Shown: positions 56,104-64,000 of the stretch, in pieces
Layout of the letters: the number at the start of each line of letters is the position of its first letter
Position numbering within the stretch: position 1 is the stretch's first letter
DNA from: Salinisphaera sp963835375
Lineage (GTDB): Bacteria; Pseudomonadota; Gammaproteobacteria; Nevskiales; Salinisphaeraceae
Direction of reading: 5' to 3'
NCBI GenBank assembly: GCA_963835375.1
Contig: CAWIGB010000007.1
Coordinates: 59,628 to 123,627, forward strand
DNA length: 64,000 nucleotides
The notes under the pieces: model-generated
Seen by the model: the letters and a program-made list of their open reading frames with translations, nothing else
Databases searched by the model: none
What the model was told of the DNA's origin: nothing
Translations under genes and position numbers: made by a program

Positions 56104-56926
56104 CACGTGTCGTGTCGATACCTTTCATATCGGCGGCGCTGCGATGGTCATCGCCCGCACGCCCGGCGGCGGGCCGCCGCTTCTGATCTGCAATGATTTC
56201 CTCGCCGATCACCGCGTTCTTCAACCATTCTGCGATGCACTCTCACGATCCAGCATCCGCTTCGACGGGCCGGGTATCGGCGATACACCCGGCGCGCCCC
56301 GACTGAACCGGATGGCCAGCCTGGCGGACCGTGCGGCACGGGTGTGCGATGTGCTTGAATGCGGTGTCGTCGACGTGCTGGGCATGGGCTGGGGCGGCTT
56401 GCTGGCACAGCGTCTCGCGCGCGACCACGGCTCGCGAATCCGGCGCCTGGTGCTTGTCGCGACTTCGAGTGGTCCGCTCATGCTGCCCGGCCGGGCCGCC
56501 AGCCTGCGGCGCCTGGCCTGGCCCGGCGGCCCGGCACGTGCCGTGGTCGACGGGCGGGATGTGCGCGAAGTCTTCGGCGGCCGGCGTGCCGACGAATGCG
56601 AGGCGGTCGCCGCGGCCTTGGGTCGAGCCCGCGCCGCCAGCCGGCGTGCGTTCGCTGCCCAGATCTATGCCATGGCGGGTTTCTCGAGCCTTCCCTGGCT
56701 GCATCGTCTGAGCATGCCGACGTTGATACTCGCGGGCGACGACGATCAGGTCGTGCCACTGCCCAACGCTCGTCTGCTCGGCCTGTTGATTCCGGATTCG
56801 CGGCTGTCGATCATGCGTGGGGCGGGGCATTGGCTGGTGTTGGAACGTCCGGACGAAGCCGCGCGCCGTATCGAGGAATTCCTCGATACGCCGCACCCGT
56901 TGCAGCCGGGGGGGGAAGCGATCTGA
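56087..56926 (+). CDS. PhaZ-like alpha/beta hydrolase lacking the nucleophile Ser
   Basis: A 279-aa relative of the intracellular mcl-PHA depolymerase PhaZ. The ATG at 56087 overlaps the phaC end by 17 bp. The fold is complete: RFDGPGIGDTPG near 65, LVLVATSSGPLMLPGR near 118, LILAGDDDQVVPLPNARLLGLLIPDSRL near 210 with the Asp, and MRGAGHWLVLERP near 250 with the His. The elbow, however, reads VLGMGWGG, with Gly101 where the family has Ser (GxSWGG in the neighbour). The codon is GGC; one base from AGC (Ser). It may be a non-catalytic granule or regulatory protein, or a sequence error. Confidence 0.83.
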   Translation: MCANADTCRVDTFHIGGAAMVIARTPGGGPPLLICNDFLADHRVLQPFCDALSRSSIRFDGPGIGDTPGAPRLNRMASLADRAARVCDVLECGVVDVLGMGWGGLLAQRLARDHGSRIRRLVLVATSSGPLMLPGRAASLRRLAWPGGPARAVVDGRDVREVFGGRRADECEAVAAALGRARAASRRAFAAQIYAMAGFSSLPWLHRLSMPTLILAGDDDQVVPLPNARLLGLLIPDSRLSIMRGAGHWLVLERPDEAARRIEEFLDTPHPLQPGGEAI

Positions 56927-57141
56927 GCGTCTGGCGCGCATGCTGCCATTGTGCAGGGCGCGCGACTCGACCGGGCGCGGGCCCTCCAGCCGCGATTCAG
57001 CGTTGAAGTTCGCTCATGCAGGCCGACGACGCCAGGCTTGTTGGATATCGTCTCGCGGTGCGCCGGGCTCGGGTGCCGTCTTGTAAGAACCCTCGGCAGG
57101 CTCTACTGTCGATTGCATGAGCGGCGACTACGAGTCGCGTG

Positions 57142-58128
57142 ATGCCGATGTCCGATCGTTCAGGAAACAGAATCCGCTCGCTGAGTGCCATCCGCCGGCC
57201 CGGCCGACGGCTGCCGCCCGAGCTCAGCGTATTGCGGCGTCGCACCCGGATCCAGGTCGACTGGATCGATGTCGACGGCGTGCGCCTGCGCTATGGCATT
57301 CGTCGTGGCCGTGGCCGGCCCATGCTGATCCTGAACACCATTGGCGCGAATCTCGATATGCTGCTGCCGCTGGTCGACGCGCTGGACGATGCCGAGATCA
57401 TCGTGCCCGAGATGCCCGGAGCCGGCCGTTCGCCGGCGCGTGGCCTGCCGCGGCGGCTGGGCTGGTACGCCGATCTGCTCTCGACGTTTCTGCTGCGACT
57501 CGGCTACGACGAGCCGCTGGATGTTGTCGGTCTGTCCTGGGGCGGCTCGCTCGCCCAGCAGTTCGCGCTGGACCATCCCGTCGAGGTCAACCGGCTCGTG
57601 CTGGCCTCCAGCTCCATCGGCTGGCCGGGCCTCGCCACCCGCTCGAGCACGCTTAAACGCCTGGCCGCGGCGCGACGTTACGAGCGCGCGGAAACGCTGC
57701 CGGCGGCGATTGCCGGCCTCTACGGCGGGCTGGTGCGTCGGCGACCGGAACTGATCAGCCGTCGCGGGCGTTATGCCAGCGGGCCGAGCACGCGCGGCTA
57801 CATGAATCAGCTGATTGCCTCCCTGGGTTGGACCAGTGCGCATCGCCTGCATCGTCTGCATTGCCCGACGCTCATCATGGGCGGCGACGACGATCCGATC
57901 GTGCCGTTGGTCAACAGCCGTATCCTGTACTGGCTGATTCCCAAGTCGTATCTGCATGTGGTCCGCGGCGGCGGGCATCTGTTTCTGCTGCTGCGGGCCA
58001 ATGAGTCGGCGGGGGTGATCCGTCGATTTCTCAACGAACGCCGCTACGACGGAACCGACGGCGCGGATTACTACGCCGCTCGTGGCCTCGAGGCCGACGG
58101 CGCGCTCATCCCGCGCCTGCCGTCCTGA
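57142..58128 (+). CDS. phaZ: Intracellular PHA depolymerase PhaZ
   Basis: Degrades medium-chain PHA granules, the reverse of PhaC, in the cytoplasm. The start is uncertain: GTG 57139, ATG 57142 and ATG 57148 all lie close together with no strong ribosome site; about 328 aa. The N-terminus has a basic 30-residue stretch ahead of the core (VDWIDVDGVRLRYGIRRG). The elbow is DVVGLSWGGSLAQQFA with Ser near residue 132, then LVLASSSIGWPG, LIMGGDDDPIVPLVNSRILYWLIPKS and RGGGHLFLLLRA with the Asp and His. The pattern is like P. putida PhaZ. It lies 215 bp beyond the Ser-less paralogue. Confidence 0.87.
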   Translation: MPMSDRSGNRIRSLSAIRRPGRRLPPELSVLRRRTRIQVDWIDVDGVRLRYGIRRGRGRPMLILNTIGANLDMLLPLVDALDDAEIIVPEMPGAGRSPARGLPRRLGWYADLLSTFLLRLGYDEPLDVVGLSWGGSLAQQFALDHPVEVNRLVLASSSIGWPGLATRSSTLKRLAAARRYERAETLPAAIAGLYGGLVRRRPELISRRGRYASGPSTRGYMNQLIASLGWTSAHRLHRLHCPTLIMGGDDDPIVPLVNSRILYWLIPKSYLHVVRGGGHLFLLLRANESAGVIRRFLNERRYDGTDGADYYAARGLEADGALIPRLPS

Positions 58129-58167
58129 TCGCCGGACGCGCTGGACAGGTCCGGGCGCGCAGCACCA

Positions 58168-58968
58168 TCATTTCCGGGACCGGATGCTGCGCGCCGCGGC
58201 GACCGCCTGGCGATGGGCCACGGCCATCCGGGCTGCCTCGGCAAGACTGCGGCGATCGTAACCTCTGGGATCAAGCGGGGCGCAGACCCGCACCTCGGCC
58301 CGGATCGCGCGCAGTTTGAACAGGTCCTTGAAATGGGGCCAGAGCGCGGCCTCGTTCACCCATGGCGCCAGCGCGTGATGCATGCCCGGGGGCGTGGTGT
58401 CGTCGCAGTAGCGCAGGCTCACCGGCAGCACGTTGTAGCCGCCTTCGATGGCGGCCGCGAACAGGCGGGCATGAAACCGCCGCGGATTGGGATCAGGCGT
58501 GGTCGTGCCTTCCGGGAAGAACAGCACCGAACGGCCGGACGCCAGCATCTCGCGAATCGATGCACTCGTTTCGCCCGTCTTGCCCTGACCGCGGTCGAGA
58601 AAGAGCGTGCCGCCGGCGCGGGCGAACGAGCCGACCAGCGGCCATCTGCCGACTTCGGCCTTGGATACGAACGCCGTATTGAAGATGCGCCCGAGCACTA
58701 GGATGTCGAGCCAGGAGCAATGATTGGCGACCACCAGCATCGGCCCGGACGGCACGTTGCCATCCACATCCAGACGCACATGCAGTGCGCCGAGCATCCG
58801 GCCCAGCCACCAGTTGATCAGATACTTGCTGCGCCGGCCCAGCAGTGGCACCGCCGGCAACAGCACCAGGCCGAGCAACAGCGTGCCGCCGAAGCGCAAC
58901 GCCTTGAAGCCCAGGCCGATGCGGCCGAGCAGGGGGTGGTCAGTGGCGAAGGACGAAGTCGTGGACAT
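58168..58968 (-). CDS. Lysophospholipid acyltransferase (PlsC family)
   Basis: A 266-aa membrane acyltransferase that adds an acyl chain to a lysophospholipid or related acceptor. One N-terminal hydrophobic segment (GGTLLLGLVLLPAVPLLG) is followed by the acyltransferase block: NHCSWLDILVLG (His-x4-Asp) near residue 82, FVSKAEVGRWPLVG near 98, FPEGTTTPDPNPRRFH near 150 and the PVSLRY segment. Which lipid it serves is not evident. It converges with the phaZ gene across 39 bp and is divergent from nothing obvious; an unread 140-bp spacer separates it from rnt on the same strand. Confidence 0.88.
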   Translation of the reverse strand: MSTTSSFATDHPLLGRIGLGFKALRFGGTLLLGLVLLPAVPLLGRRSKYLINWWLGRMLGALHVRLDVDGNVPSGPMLVVANHCSWLDILVLGRIFNTAFVSKAEVGRWPLVGSFARAGGTLFLDRGQGKTGETSASIREMLASGRSVLFFPEGTTTPDPNPRRFHARLFAAAIEGGYNVLPVSLRYCDDTTPPGMHHALAPWVNEAALWPHFKDLFKLRAIRAEVRVCAPLDPRGYDRRSLAEAARMAVAHRQAVAAARSIRSRK

Positions 58969-59107
58969 AGGCGCGTATCGGGACCGGTTCGGAATCGTAC
59001 GACGTACAGCGGCAAACGGCCATACCAGGTCGGTTGCGTGGTCTGTGTCGCGAACGCAGTTTAGCCAGCGCTGCCAACAGGCGACAACGCCTGCGGCCCT
59101 TGGTGTC

Positions 59108-59764
59108 TCAACGCTGCGGTTCGGGCGGCACGGCCTCGAAGATCGGCTGGAAGCGATTGACGATCGTACAGAACAGATGGGCGGTCTGTTCCGTATCGTA
59201 GCGGGCGGAGTGCGCGGCTTCGTTATCCCAGCTCATGCCGGCCGCAGTCGCGGCCCGGCGCAGCACAGTCTGGCCGAAGGCGACGCCGGCCAGGGTTGCG
59301 GTATCGAAGCAGGAAAATGGATGAAACGGGCTGCGCTTGATGCCGCTGCGCGCGATCGCGGCGTTGAGAAAACCGAGATCGAAATGCGCATTGTGGCCGA
59401 CCAGCACGGCGCGCTTGCAGCCGTCGGCCTTCATGGTTTCGCGCACCATGCGAAAGATGCGGCCGAGCGCGTCGCGCTCTGGAATCGCTGGACGCAGCGG
59501 GTGATGCGGGTCGATGCCGTTGACCTCAAGCGAGGCCGGTTCGATGTTCGCGCCTTCGAAAGGCGCCACATGATATGAAGCCGACTCGCGTATCGCGAGC
59601 TGGCCGTCGTCCTCGAAACCCACCGTCACGGCAGCGATTTCGAGCAGGGCATCGGTGGCGGAGTTGAAGCCGCCGGTCTCCACGTCGATCACCACCGGCA
59701 GAAAGCCGCGAAAACGCGTGGCCATCCGCGGCGCGGCCGCGGCTTCATAATGGGAATCGGTCAT
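59108..59764 (-). CDS. rnt: Ribonuclease T
   Basis: DEDDh 3'-5' exonuclease that trims tRNA, 5S and 23S rRNA ends and small RNAs. 218 aa, similar to E. coli RNase T (215). Motif I is VIDVETGGFNSATDALLEIAAV near residues 26-46 with Asp and Glu; motif II lies in LVGHNAHFDLGFLNAAI near 140; motif III is HSARYDTEQTAHLF near 187 with the His and Asp. It is divergent from argG, with 101 bp between. The plsC-type gene lies 139 bp downstream. Confidence 0.93.
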   Translation of the reverse strand: MTDSHYEAAAAPRMATRFRGFLPVVIDVETGGFNSATDALLEIAAVTVGFEDDGQLAIRESASYHVAPFEGANIEPASLEVNGIDPHHPLRPAIPERDALGRIFRMVRETMKADGCKRAVLVGHNAHFDLGFLNAAIARSGIKRSPFHPFSCFDTATLAGVAFGQTVLRRAATAAGMSWDNEAAHSARYDTEQTAHLFCTIVNRFQPIFEAVPPEPQR

Positions 59765-59819
59765 GCGCGCATGGTAGCAGCTGCGTTGCGTCGGCGGGAC
59801 TGGACACCGCTCGATTCTG

Positions 59820-59825
59820 TATACT
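59820..59825 (+). promoter_or_regulatory. TATACT -10-like element upstream of argG
   Basis: TATACT differs from the sigma-70 -10 consensus at one position and sits 41 bp before the argG start in an AT-richer patch of a GC-rich spacer. A convincing -35 hexamer at the right distance is not visible, so the assignment is tentative. Confidence 0.35.
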
Positions 59826-59865
59826 CATCGGCCTTTGATCACCCCTACGGCAGCGGATCGCAGCA

Positions 59866-61077
59866 ATGAGCAGTGACGTGCGCAAGGTCGTGCTGGCTTA
59901 CTCCGGCGGACTCGATACCTCGGTGATCCTGAAGTGGCTTCAGGATGAATACGATTGCGAGGTGGTGACCTTCACCGCCGATATCGGCCAGGGCGAGGAA
60001 CTCGACGAGGTCCGACCCAAGGCCGAGCAACTCGGCGTGAAGGAAGTCTTCATCGACGACCTGCGCGAAGAGTTCGTACGCGATTTCGTCTATCCGATGT
60101 TTCGTGCCAACGCGATCTACGAAGGCGAGTATCTGCTCGGCACCTCGATCGCGCGCCCGCTGATCTCCAAGCGCCTGGTCGAGATCGCGGCCGAGACCGG
60201 TGCCGATGCGATTGCGCATGGGGCGACCGGCAAGGGCAACGATCAGGTGCGCTTCGAGCTGTCGGCCTATGCGCTGATGCCGGGCATTCGGGTGATCGCG
60301 CCCTGGCGCGAGTGGAACCTGAACTCGCGTGAGAAGCTGCTGGCCTATGCCGAGGCCAACGGCATCGATATCCGCAAGAAGGTCGACGGCGGTTCGCCGT
60401 ATTCAACCGACGCCAACGCCCTGCATATCTCCTATGAAGGCGGCGTGCTGGAAGATCCGTGGACGCCCGCCGAGGATTCGATGTGGGAATGGAGTGTGGC
60501 GCCTGAGGACGCGCCGGACGCCCCGCAGGAGATCGAGCTGACCTTCGAGCACGGCGATATCGTCGCCATCGACGGCGAAAAGCTCACGCCGTACCAGGTG
60601 CTGGCCCGGCTCAACGAACTGGCGGGGGCCCACGGCATCGGTCGTATCGATATCGTCGAGAACCGTTATGTGGGCATGAAGTCGCGCGGCTGCTATGAAA
60701 CGCCGGGCGGCACCGTCATGCTGCGCGCCCACCGGGCGATCGAATCGATCACGCTGGACCGCGAGGCCGCGCACCTCAAGGACGAGCTGATGCCGCGTTA
60801 TGCCAAGCTCATCTACAACGGCTACTGGTTTTCGCCCGAGCGCGAGATGCTGCAGGCCGCGATCGACAAGTCGCAGGCTCACGTCAACGGCGTGGTCCGC
60901 GTGAAGCTCTACAAGGGCAGCGTGAGCGTGGTGGGTCGCGCATCGCAAACCGACAGCCTGTTCGACGAAGCGATCGCCACCTTCGAGGACGATCGCGGTG
61001 CCTACGATCAGAAGGACGCGGCCGGCTTCATCCGCTTGAATGCGCTGCGGCTTCGGCTCGGTCATCGCCAGCGCTGA
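59866..61077 (+). CDS. argG: Argininosuccinate synthase
   Basis: Joins citrulline and aspartate in arginine synthesis using ATP. 403 aa, the usual length for the shorter bacterial form. The PP-loop is VLAYSGGLDTSVILKWL (residues 8-24), followed by GTSIARPLISKRLVEIA, AHGATGKGNDQVRFE, YSTDANALHISYEGGVLEDPW and NRYVGMKSRGCYETPGG. The start ATG at 59866 lies at the head of MSSDVRKVVLAY. It is divergent from rnt. The FKBP lipoprotein gene follows after 64 bp with no clear terminator between them. Confidence 0.95.
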   Translation: MSSDVRKVVLAYSGGLDTSVILKWLQDEYDCEVVTFTADIGQGEELDEVRPKAEQLGVKEVFIDDLREEFVRDFVYPMFRANAIYEGEYLLGTSIARPLISKRLVEIAAETGADAIAHGATGKGNDQVRFELSAYALMPGIRVIAPWREWNLNSREKLLAYAEANGIDIRKKVDGGSPYSTDANALHISYEGGVLEDPWTPAEDSMWEWSVAPEDAPDAPQEIELTFEHGDIVAIDGEKLTPYQVLARLNELAGAHGIGRIDIVENRYVGMKSRGCYETPGGTVMLRAHRAIESITLDREAAHLKDELMPRYAKLIYNGYWFSPEREMLQAAIDKSQAHVNGVVRVKLYKGSVSVVGRASQTDSLFDEAIATFEDDRGAYDQKDAAGFIRLNALRLRLGHRQR

Positions 61078-61141
61078 CGTTCTTTAGCTGATCAAGCCTT
61101 TCGCGTAGGCTTGCCTTGCCACAATGGATAGGAAAGAGGCC

Positions 61142-62026
61142 ATGAAACGAACGATTGCACTGTTTGCCTGCGCTTTCGCACTGACGGCGTGCGGCAACCA
61201 GTCGAGCTCGGACAATACCCAGTCCGGCGGCGATAACAGCCAGTCCGGATCGAGCGCGAGCCAGAGCCAGGATCAAAACGACAACGGCAAGGCCAGCTCG
61301 TCCGAGCAGTTCGCCAACAAGAAGGAAAAACGCAGCTACGCGCTGGGCATGGATATCGGTAATTCCCTCAAGGATCTGCCGATGGACGTGGATCTGGACC
61401 AGCTGACTCAGGGCGTGCGCGATGTGGTCGGCGGTGGCAAGACCAAACTGAGCCAGAAGCAGCTGCATACCGTGATGCAGGGCGTGGTCTCGGACATGGA
61501 ATCCGCCCAGAAGAAGAAACAGCAGCAGAAGTCCGAGGCCAACCTGAAGGCCGGCCAGAAATTTCTGGCCCAGAACAAGACCAAGGACGGCGTGAAGACG
61601 CTCAAGGATGGTCTGCAGTACAAGGTCATCAAGAAGGGCGATGGGCCGCAGCCGGACGCCAACGACAGCGTGACCGTGGACTACACCGGCAAGCTGATTG
61701 ATGGCACCGTCTTCGACAGTTCGAAAAAGCGTGGCAAACCGGTGACCTTTCCGGTCAATGCGGTCATCCCGGGCTGGACCGAAGCGCTACAGCTGATGCA
61801 TTCCGGCGGCGAATACAAGCTGTTCATCCCGCCGGATCTGGCTTATGGCGAGCGCGGCGCCGGCTCCCAGATCGGCCCGAACGAGACTCTGGTCTTCGAC
61901 GTGAAACTGATTAGCGTGCAGAAGAACAAGGGGACTGGTTCGAACGACAAGGGCGGTTCCGATAACGGCGCCGGTTCGAGCGACAGCTCGACTTCGGACA
62001 GCGGTTCCGGCGGCAGCGGCGAATAG
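61142..62026 (+). CDS. FKBP-type peptidyl-prolyl isomerase, lipoprotein (Mip/FkpA-like)
   Basis: Envelope chaperone that isomerises X-Pro bonds. The start is the ATG at 61142 (MKRTIALFACAFALTACGN) with AGAGG upstream; the signal peptide ends in a lipobox FALTAC with the lipidated Cys near residue 17. A Ser/Gln/Asn-rich linker leads to the FKBP_N dimerisation domain (KRSYALGMDIGNSLKDLPMDVDLDQL), a helical arm, and the catalytic FKBP fold: VTVDYTGKLIDGTVFDSSKKRGKPVTFPVNAVIPGW and LFIPPDLAYGERGAGSQIGPNETLVFDVKLI (landmarks). The tail is a Gly/Ser/Asp-rich low-complexity stretch. A terminator follows. Confidence 0.92.
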   Translation: MKRTIALFACAFALTACGNQSSSDNTQSGGDNSQSGSSASQSQDQNDNGKASSSEQFANKKEKRSYALGMDIGNSLKDLPMDVDLDQLTQGVRDVVGGGKTKLSQKQLHTVMQGVVSDMESAQKKKQQQKSEANLKAGQKFLAQNKTKDGVKTLKDGLQYKVIKKGDGPQPDANDSVTVDYTGKLIDGTVFDSSKKRGKPVTFPVNAVIPGWTEALQLMHSGGEYKLFIPPDLAYGERGAGSQIGPNETLVFDVKLISVQKNKGTGSNDKGGSDNGAGSSDSSTSDSGSGGSGE

Positions 62027-62054
62027 CCGACCGCTGTTTAAAAAAAAGTCTCAT

Positions 62055-62088
62055 GCAACCGCCGGCCTTCGAGCCGGCGGTTTGCTTT
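62055..62088 (+). terminator. Intrinsic terminator after the FKBP gene
   Basis: AACCGCCGGC and GCCGGCGGTT arms with a six-base loop are followed by TTTGCTTTTG, a slightly interrupted T-tract. It lies 29 bp beyond the FKBP stop. Confidence 0.82.
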
Positions 62089-62672
62089 TGAGGGGGCGAT
62101 TGATTGCCAGCGGTGGCCGGCCGTGCATGGCGTAGCGCGCCCCGCGGGCCCGCGACGGCCGGTATACCGGGCTGGATGGGTTTGTGATGACTATTCAAGG
62201 GGCTCGGGTCCCGCACCGTCTGGCGGACGCGAGGAGTCGGGCGATCGGGGCAAGGCCGGCGGTCGGGGTTAAACGACGCGATCCGGTTCCACCGGGCTTC
62301 TCTGGGACACTCGCCACTGGGCGCCGATGTCGCTTAATCTCTTGAATGTGCATGCATCATGCAAGGTTTTTCGCTGCGCAATCGCGCCTGATTTCCTCCG
62401 GATCCCGGGGTTATGCGACTAATGGTCGAGCCGGCGCGGCGGTAAACACAATCGCTCTCTCACGCAAGTGTTGACGGCTTTCGGTTGCCTCGAATCAAGC
62501 CACGCGTGCCCGAAAATCGCGTTTGCCGTGCTTCCACAGGGATCGGGCCGCCCCGATCGTGATCACGTTTCTTGACAGGTTTTCGGGGGCTTGTTAATTC
62601 AGAAGTTCAAGAAATAAAACGTGGTCCGGCGGCGGCCTGGCCCGTTGCGGCGAAGCGACGAAAGGGGGACGT

Positions 62673-62870
62673 GTGGAACAGGTTGCGAATGTACGGGCGC
62701 TGCACGGCGTCGTGCTCGCAGGATGCCCTGTCGTCTTTTTTGCTCTGTCGGCCCAGAACTGTGATGCGCTGCATAATCCCCCCTATGTTCAAAATGTTCA
62801 AAAAAAATATCGGATGAGCGGTTCGTGCGACATCTTTCCGATGCCAATCTCGAAAGTGCTCAAACCCTGA
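62673..62870 (+). CDS. Possible 65-codon leader ORF
   Basis: A GTG at 62673 follows GGGGG by four bases and opens a 65-codon frame (MEQVANVRALHGVVLAGCPV and on) whose stop TGA (62868-62870) lies inside the 5' arm of the terminator at 62862. The peptide is rich in Val and Leu in its first half (VANV, LHGVVL), which would suit attenuation of an amino-acid transporter, but no run of a single residue is present. It may be a leader peptide or mere chance; no family is recognised. Confidence 0.3.
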   Translation: MEQVANVRALHGVVLAGCPVVFFALSAQNCDALHNPPYVQNVQKKYRMSGSCDIFPMPISKVLKP

Positions 62871-62895
62871 TCGCATCGGCGATCAGGGTTTTTTT
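62862..62895 (+). terminator. Intrinsic terminator or attenuator 34 bp ahead of the substrate-binding gene
   Basis: Twelve-base perfect arms (AAACCCTGATCG 62862-62873 and CGATCAGGGTTT 62880-62891) enclose a six-base loop and run into TTTTTTT. It faces rightward and stands only 33 bp before the next start codon, leaving little room for a complete promoter after it. It may therefore act as an attenuator or as the end of a small RNA. Confidence 0.85.
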
Positions 62896-62928
62896 GTGCG
62901 CCTTCAATAACGAGGAGATCAAACCAAA

Positions 62929-64000
62929 ATGAGCGTATTCGATTTCGACGATTACAAGGTCAACCGTAGAACGCTGCTAAAGGCCGGCGCGGCGGTTGGC
63001 GCCTCCACGTTGTTCTATCCGGCGATGAGTGCGTTCGCCAAGAGCGACGATCCGATCAAGATAGGTCAGATCGATCCGCAGACCGGTACCTACGCTGCGC
63101 TCGGTGGCAATCAGATCGCGGGCGCGAGGCTGGCCATTGATCAGATCAATGCCAAGGGCGGCGTGATGGGGCGCCCCCTGCAGCTGCTGGTTGAGGACAG
63201 TGCGGCCAGTGTGGGTCAGTCGGTGCAGAAGGCGCGCAAGCTGGTCAACCGCGACAAGGTCCATTTCCTGATGGGCGCGGTATCGTCTTCCGTGGCGCTG
63301 GCTGTGTCACAGGCGGCACACGACATGAACACCATCTACATGGATATCGGTGGGCACGCCGACTCCGTGACCGGCGACAAATGCAACTGGAACACCTTCC
63401 GTACCTGTTCCACGACTTGGCTGCTTACCGCCGGGGATTTCCAGTCGATCTTCGATAAATACGGCAAGCGCTGGTATTTCATCACCCCCGATTATGCGTT
63501 CGGCCATTCCTTGCACGCTGATTATCTGACCCAGCTGAAGAAGGCCGGTGGCACTGAAGTGGGCAACGCGCTGGCGCCGCTGGGTACGACCGATTTCTCG
63601 TCATATCTGATCAAGGCGAAGTCGGCCAACCCGGACGCACTCATCGTGCTGGGTGCCGGCGACGACATGATCAACACCCTCAAGCAGGCGACCCAGTTCG
63701 GCCTGAATAAGGATATGGGTGTCGGCGGGCCGATGATGGAACTCGAAGTGCTGCAGTCGCTGCCCGACGCCGCGCGTTATGGCATGTGGAACATGGAGTG
63801 GTACTGGGACCAGCCGAACGTCCCGCATGTGGCCGAGTTCGTGGACGCCTATCGCAAGGCCAACAATGGCAATACCCCCAGCGCGCGTAGCTGGTTCGGC
63901 TTCGCCAGCGCCCACGCTCTGGCGTTGGCCACCGAAAAAGCGAAGTCGCTGGACGCGATAAAAGTCGCCAAGGCGCTCGAGGGGCTGGAACTGCCGCCAG
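62929..64000 (+). CDS. ABC transporter substrate-binding protein (LivJ/urea-amide type), 5' part
   Basis: Periplasmic solute receptor of the branched-chain amino acid/urea ABC family; the gene runs off the window, 357 codons being visible. The ATG at 62929 follows GAGGAG. The N-terminus carries a twin-arginine-like signal (NRRTLLKAGAAVGAS, residues 13-27). The mature part begins DDPIKIGQIDPQTGTYAALGGNQIAGARLAIDQINAKGGVMGRPLQL (landmark IKIGQIDPQTGTYA), followed by VSSSVALAVSQAA, WYFITPDYAFGHSLHADY and ALIVLGAGDDMINTLKQA, the pattern of type I periplasmic-binding proteins. Its solute is unknown. A terminator precedes it closely. Confidence 0.9.
   Translation, partial: MSVFDFDDYKVNRRTLLKAGAAVGASTLFYPAMSAFAKSDDPIKIGQIDPQTGTYAALGGNQIAGARLAIDQINAKGGVMGRPLQLLVEDSAASVGQSVQKARKLVNRDKVHFLMGAVSSSVALAVSQAAHDMNTIYMDIGGHADSVTGDKCNWNTFRTCSTTWLLTAGDFQSIFDKYGKRWYFITPDYAFGHSLHADYLTQLKKAGGTEVGNALAPLGTTDFSSYLIKAKSANPDALIVLGAGDDMINTLKQATQFGLNKDMGVGGPMMELEVLQSLPDAARYGMWNMEWYWDQPNVPHVAEFVDAYRKANNGNTPSARSWFGFASAHALALATEKAKSLDAIKVAKALEGLELPP

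Larger units (their letters stand above)
62089..62928. other. 840-bp gap before the ABC substrate-binding gene
   Basis: No conventional gene is supported between the FKBP terminator and the ATG at 62929. Inside the gap are a TTGACA hexamer at 62572-62577 with a weak TTAATT (62595-62600) 17 bp on, a GTG-started 65-codon frame at 62673-62870 behind a GGGGG site, and an intrinsic terminator at 62862-62895. The part from 62,090 to 62,560 shows no structure I can name beyond short GC repeats. Confidence 0.5.

Overview
The window reads as chromosomal DNA of a high-GC, metabolically versatile Gammaproteobacterium. The evidence is the core genes (thiD/thiE, metF-ahcY-metK, ribB with an FMN riboswitch, tkt-gap-pgk, minCDE, rnt, argG), outer-membrane genes (OprM-type factor, OmpW, a PqiC-like lipoprotein), FadE/FadD fatty-acid oxidation and a Pseudomonas-type class II PHA synthase. 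A Salinisphaera-like marine lineage would fit, but that is an impression without any database search. I see no rRNA, tRNA, CRISPR array, insertion sequence or prophage.

Layout: 0-2.3 kb holds thiE (cut by the window edge), thiD, an AT-richer gap with DnaA-box-like sites, and cpdA. 2.3-5.5 kb holds two methyltransferases, a D-2-hydroxyacid dehydrogenase and a MarR regulator. 5.5-9.2 kb is the activated-methyl cycle block metK, ahcY, metF, read leftward. 9.4-15.7 kb holds an AMACR-type racemase, a thioredoxin-like protein, TetR and MerR regulators, two hydrolases and ribB. 16-17.1 kb is a Tat-exported ferritin-like lipoprotein. 17.9-24.5 kb is tkt-gap-pgk followed by a MoxR ATPase and a VWA protein. 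24.9-32.4 kb holds a SanA-like protein and a TetR-controlled RND efflux operon (adaptor, permease, outer-membrane factor) behind a near copy of the E. coli acrAB operator. 32.5-36.3 kb is an MCE lipid-transport operon. 36.4-41 kb is an OmpW protein and a large Ig-like lipoprotein gene read leftward. 41.4-49.2 kb holds fadE, an alpha/beta hydrolase, minCDE and a GMC oxidoreductase. 49.2-54.3 kb holds LysR, an AEC transporter, fadD and a YihY-family protein. 54.4-58.1 kb is a PHA cluster (phaC, a PhaZ-like protein lacking its nucleophile serine, and a normal PhaZ). 58.2-62 kb holds a PlsC-type acyltransferase, rnt, argG and an FKBP lipoprotein. The window ends in an ABC substrate-binding protein gene preceded by an intrinsic terminator.

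How the genes fit together: MetK makes SAM, AhcY clears S-adenosylhomocysteine and MetF supplies methyl-THF. FadD, FadE and the racemase feed acyl-CoAs into beta-oxidation, while PhaC and PhaZ store and release carbon. The RND pump, MCE system, OmpW and SanA-like protein concern the envelope.

Two cautions. Single-base frameshifts cluster between 29.9 and 39.5 kb (one in the RND permease, one in the MCE protein, about five in the Ig-like lipoprotein), and reading resumes cleanly after each, so sequencing error is a serious possibility. Family calls rest on motifs read by eye. The observations most worth a second look are the serine-less PhaZ paralogue, the terminator and short ORF ahead of the last gene, the conserved acrR-type operator and the DnaA-box-like cluster near 1.1-1.35 kb.
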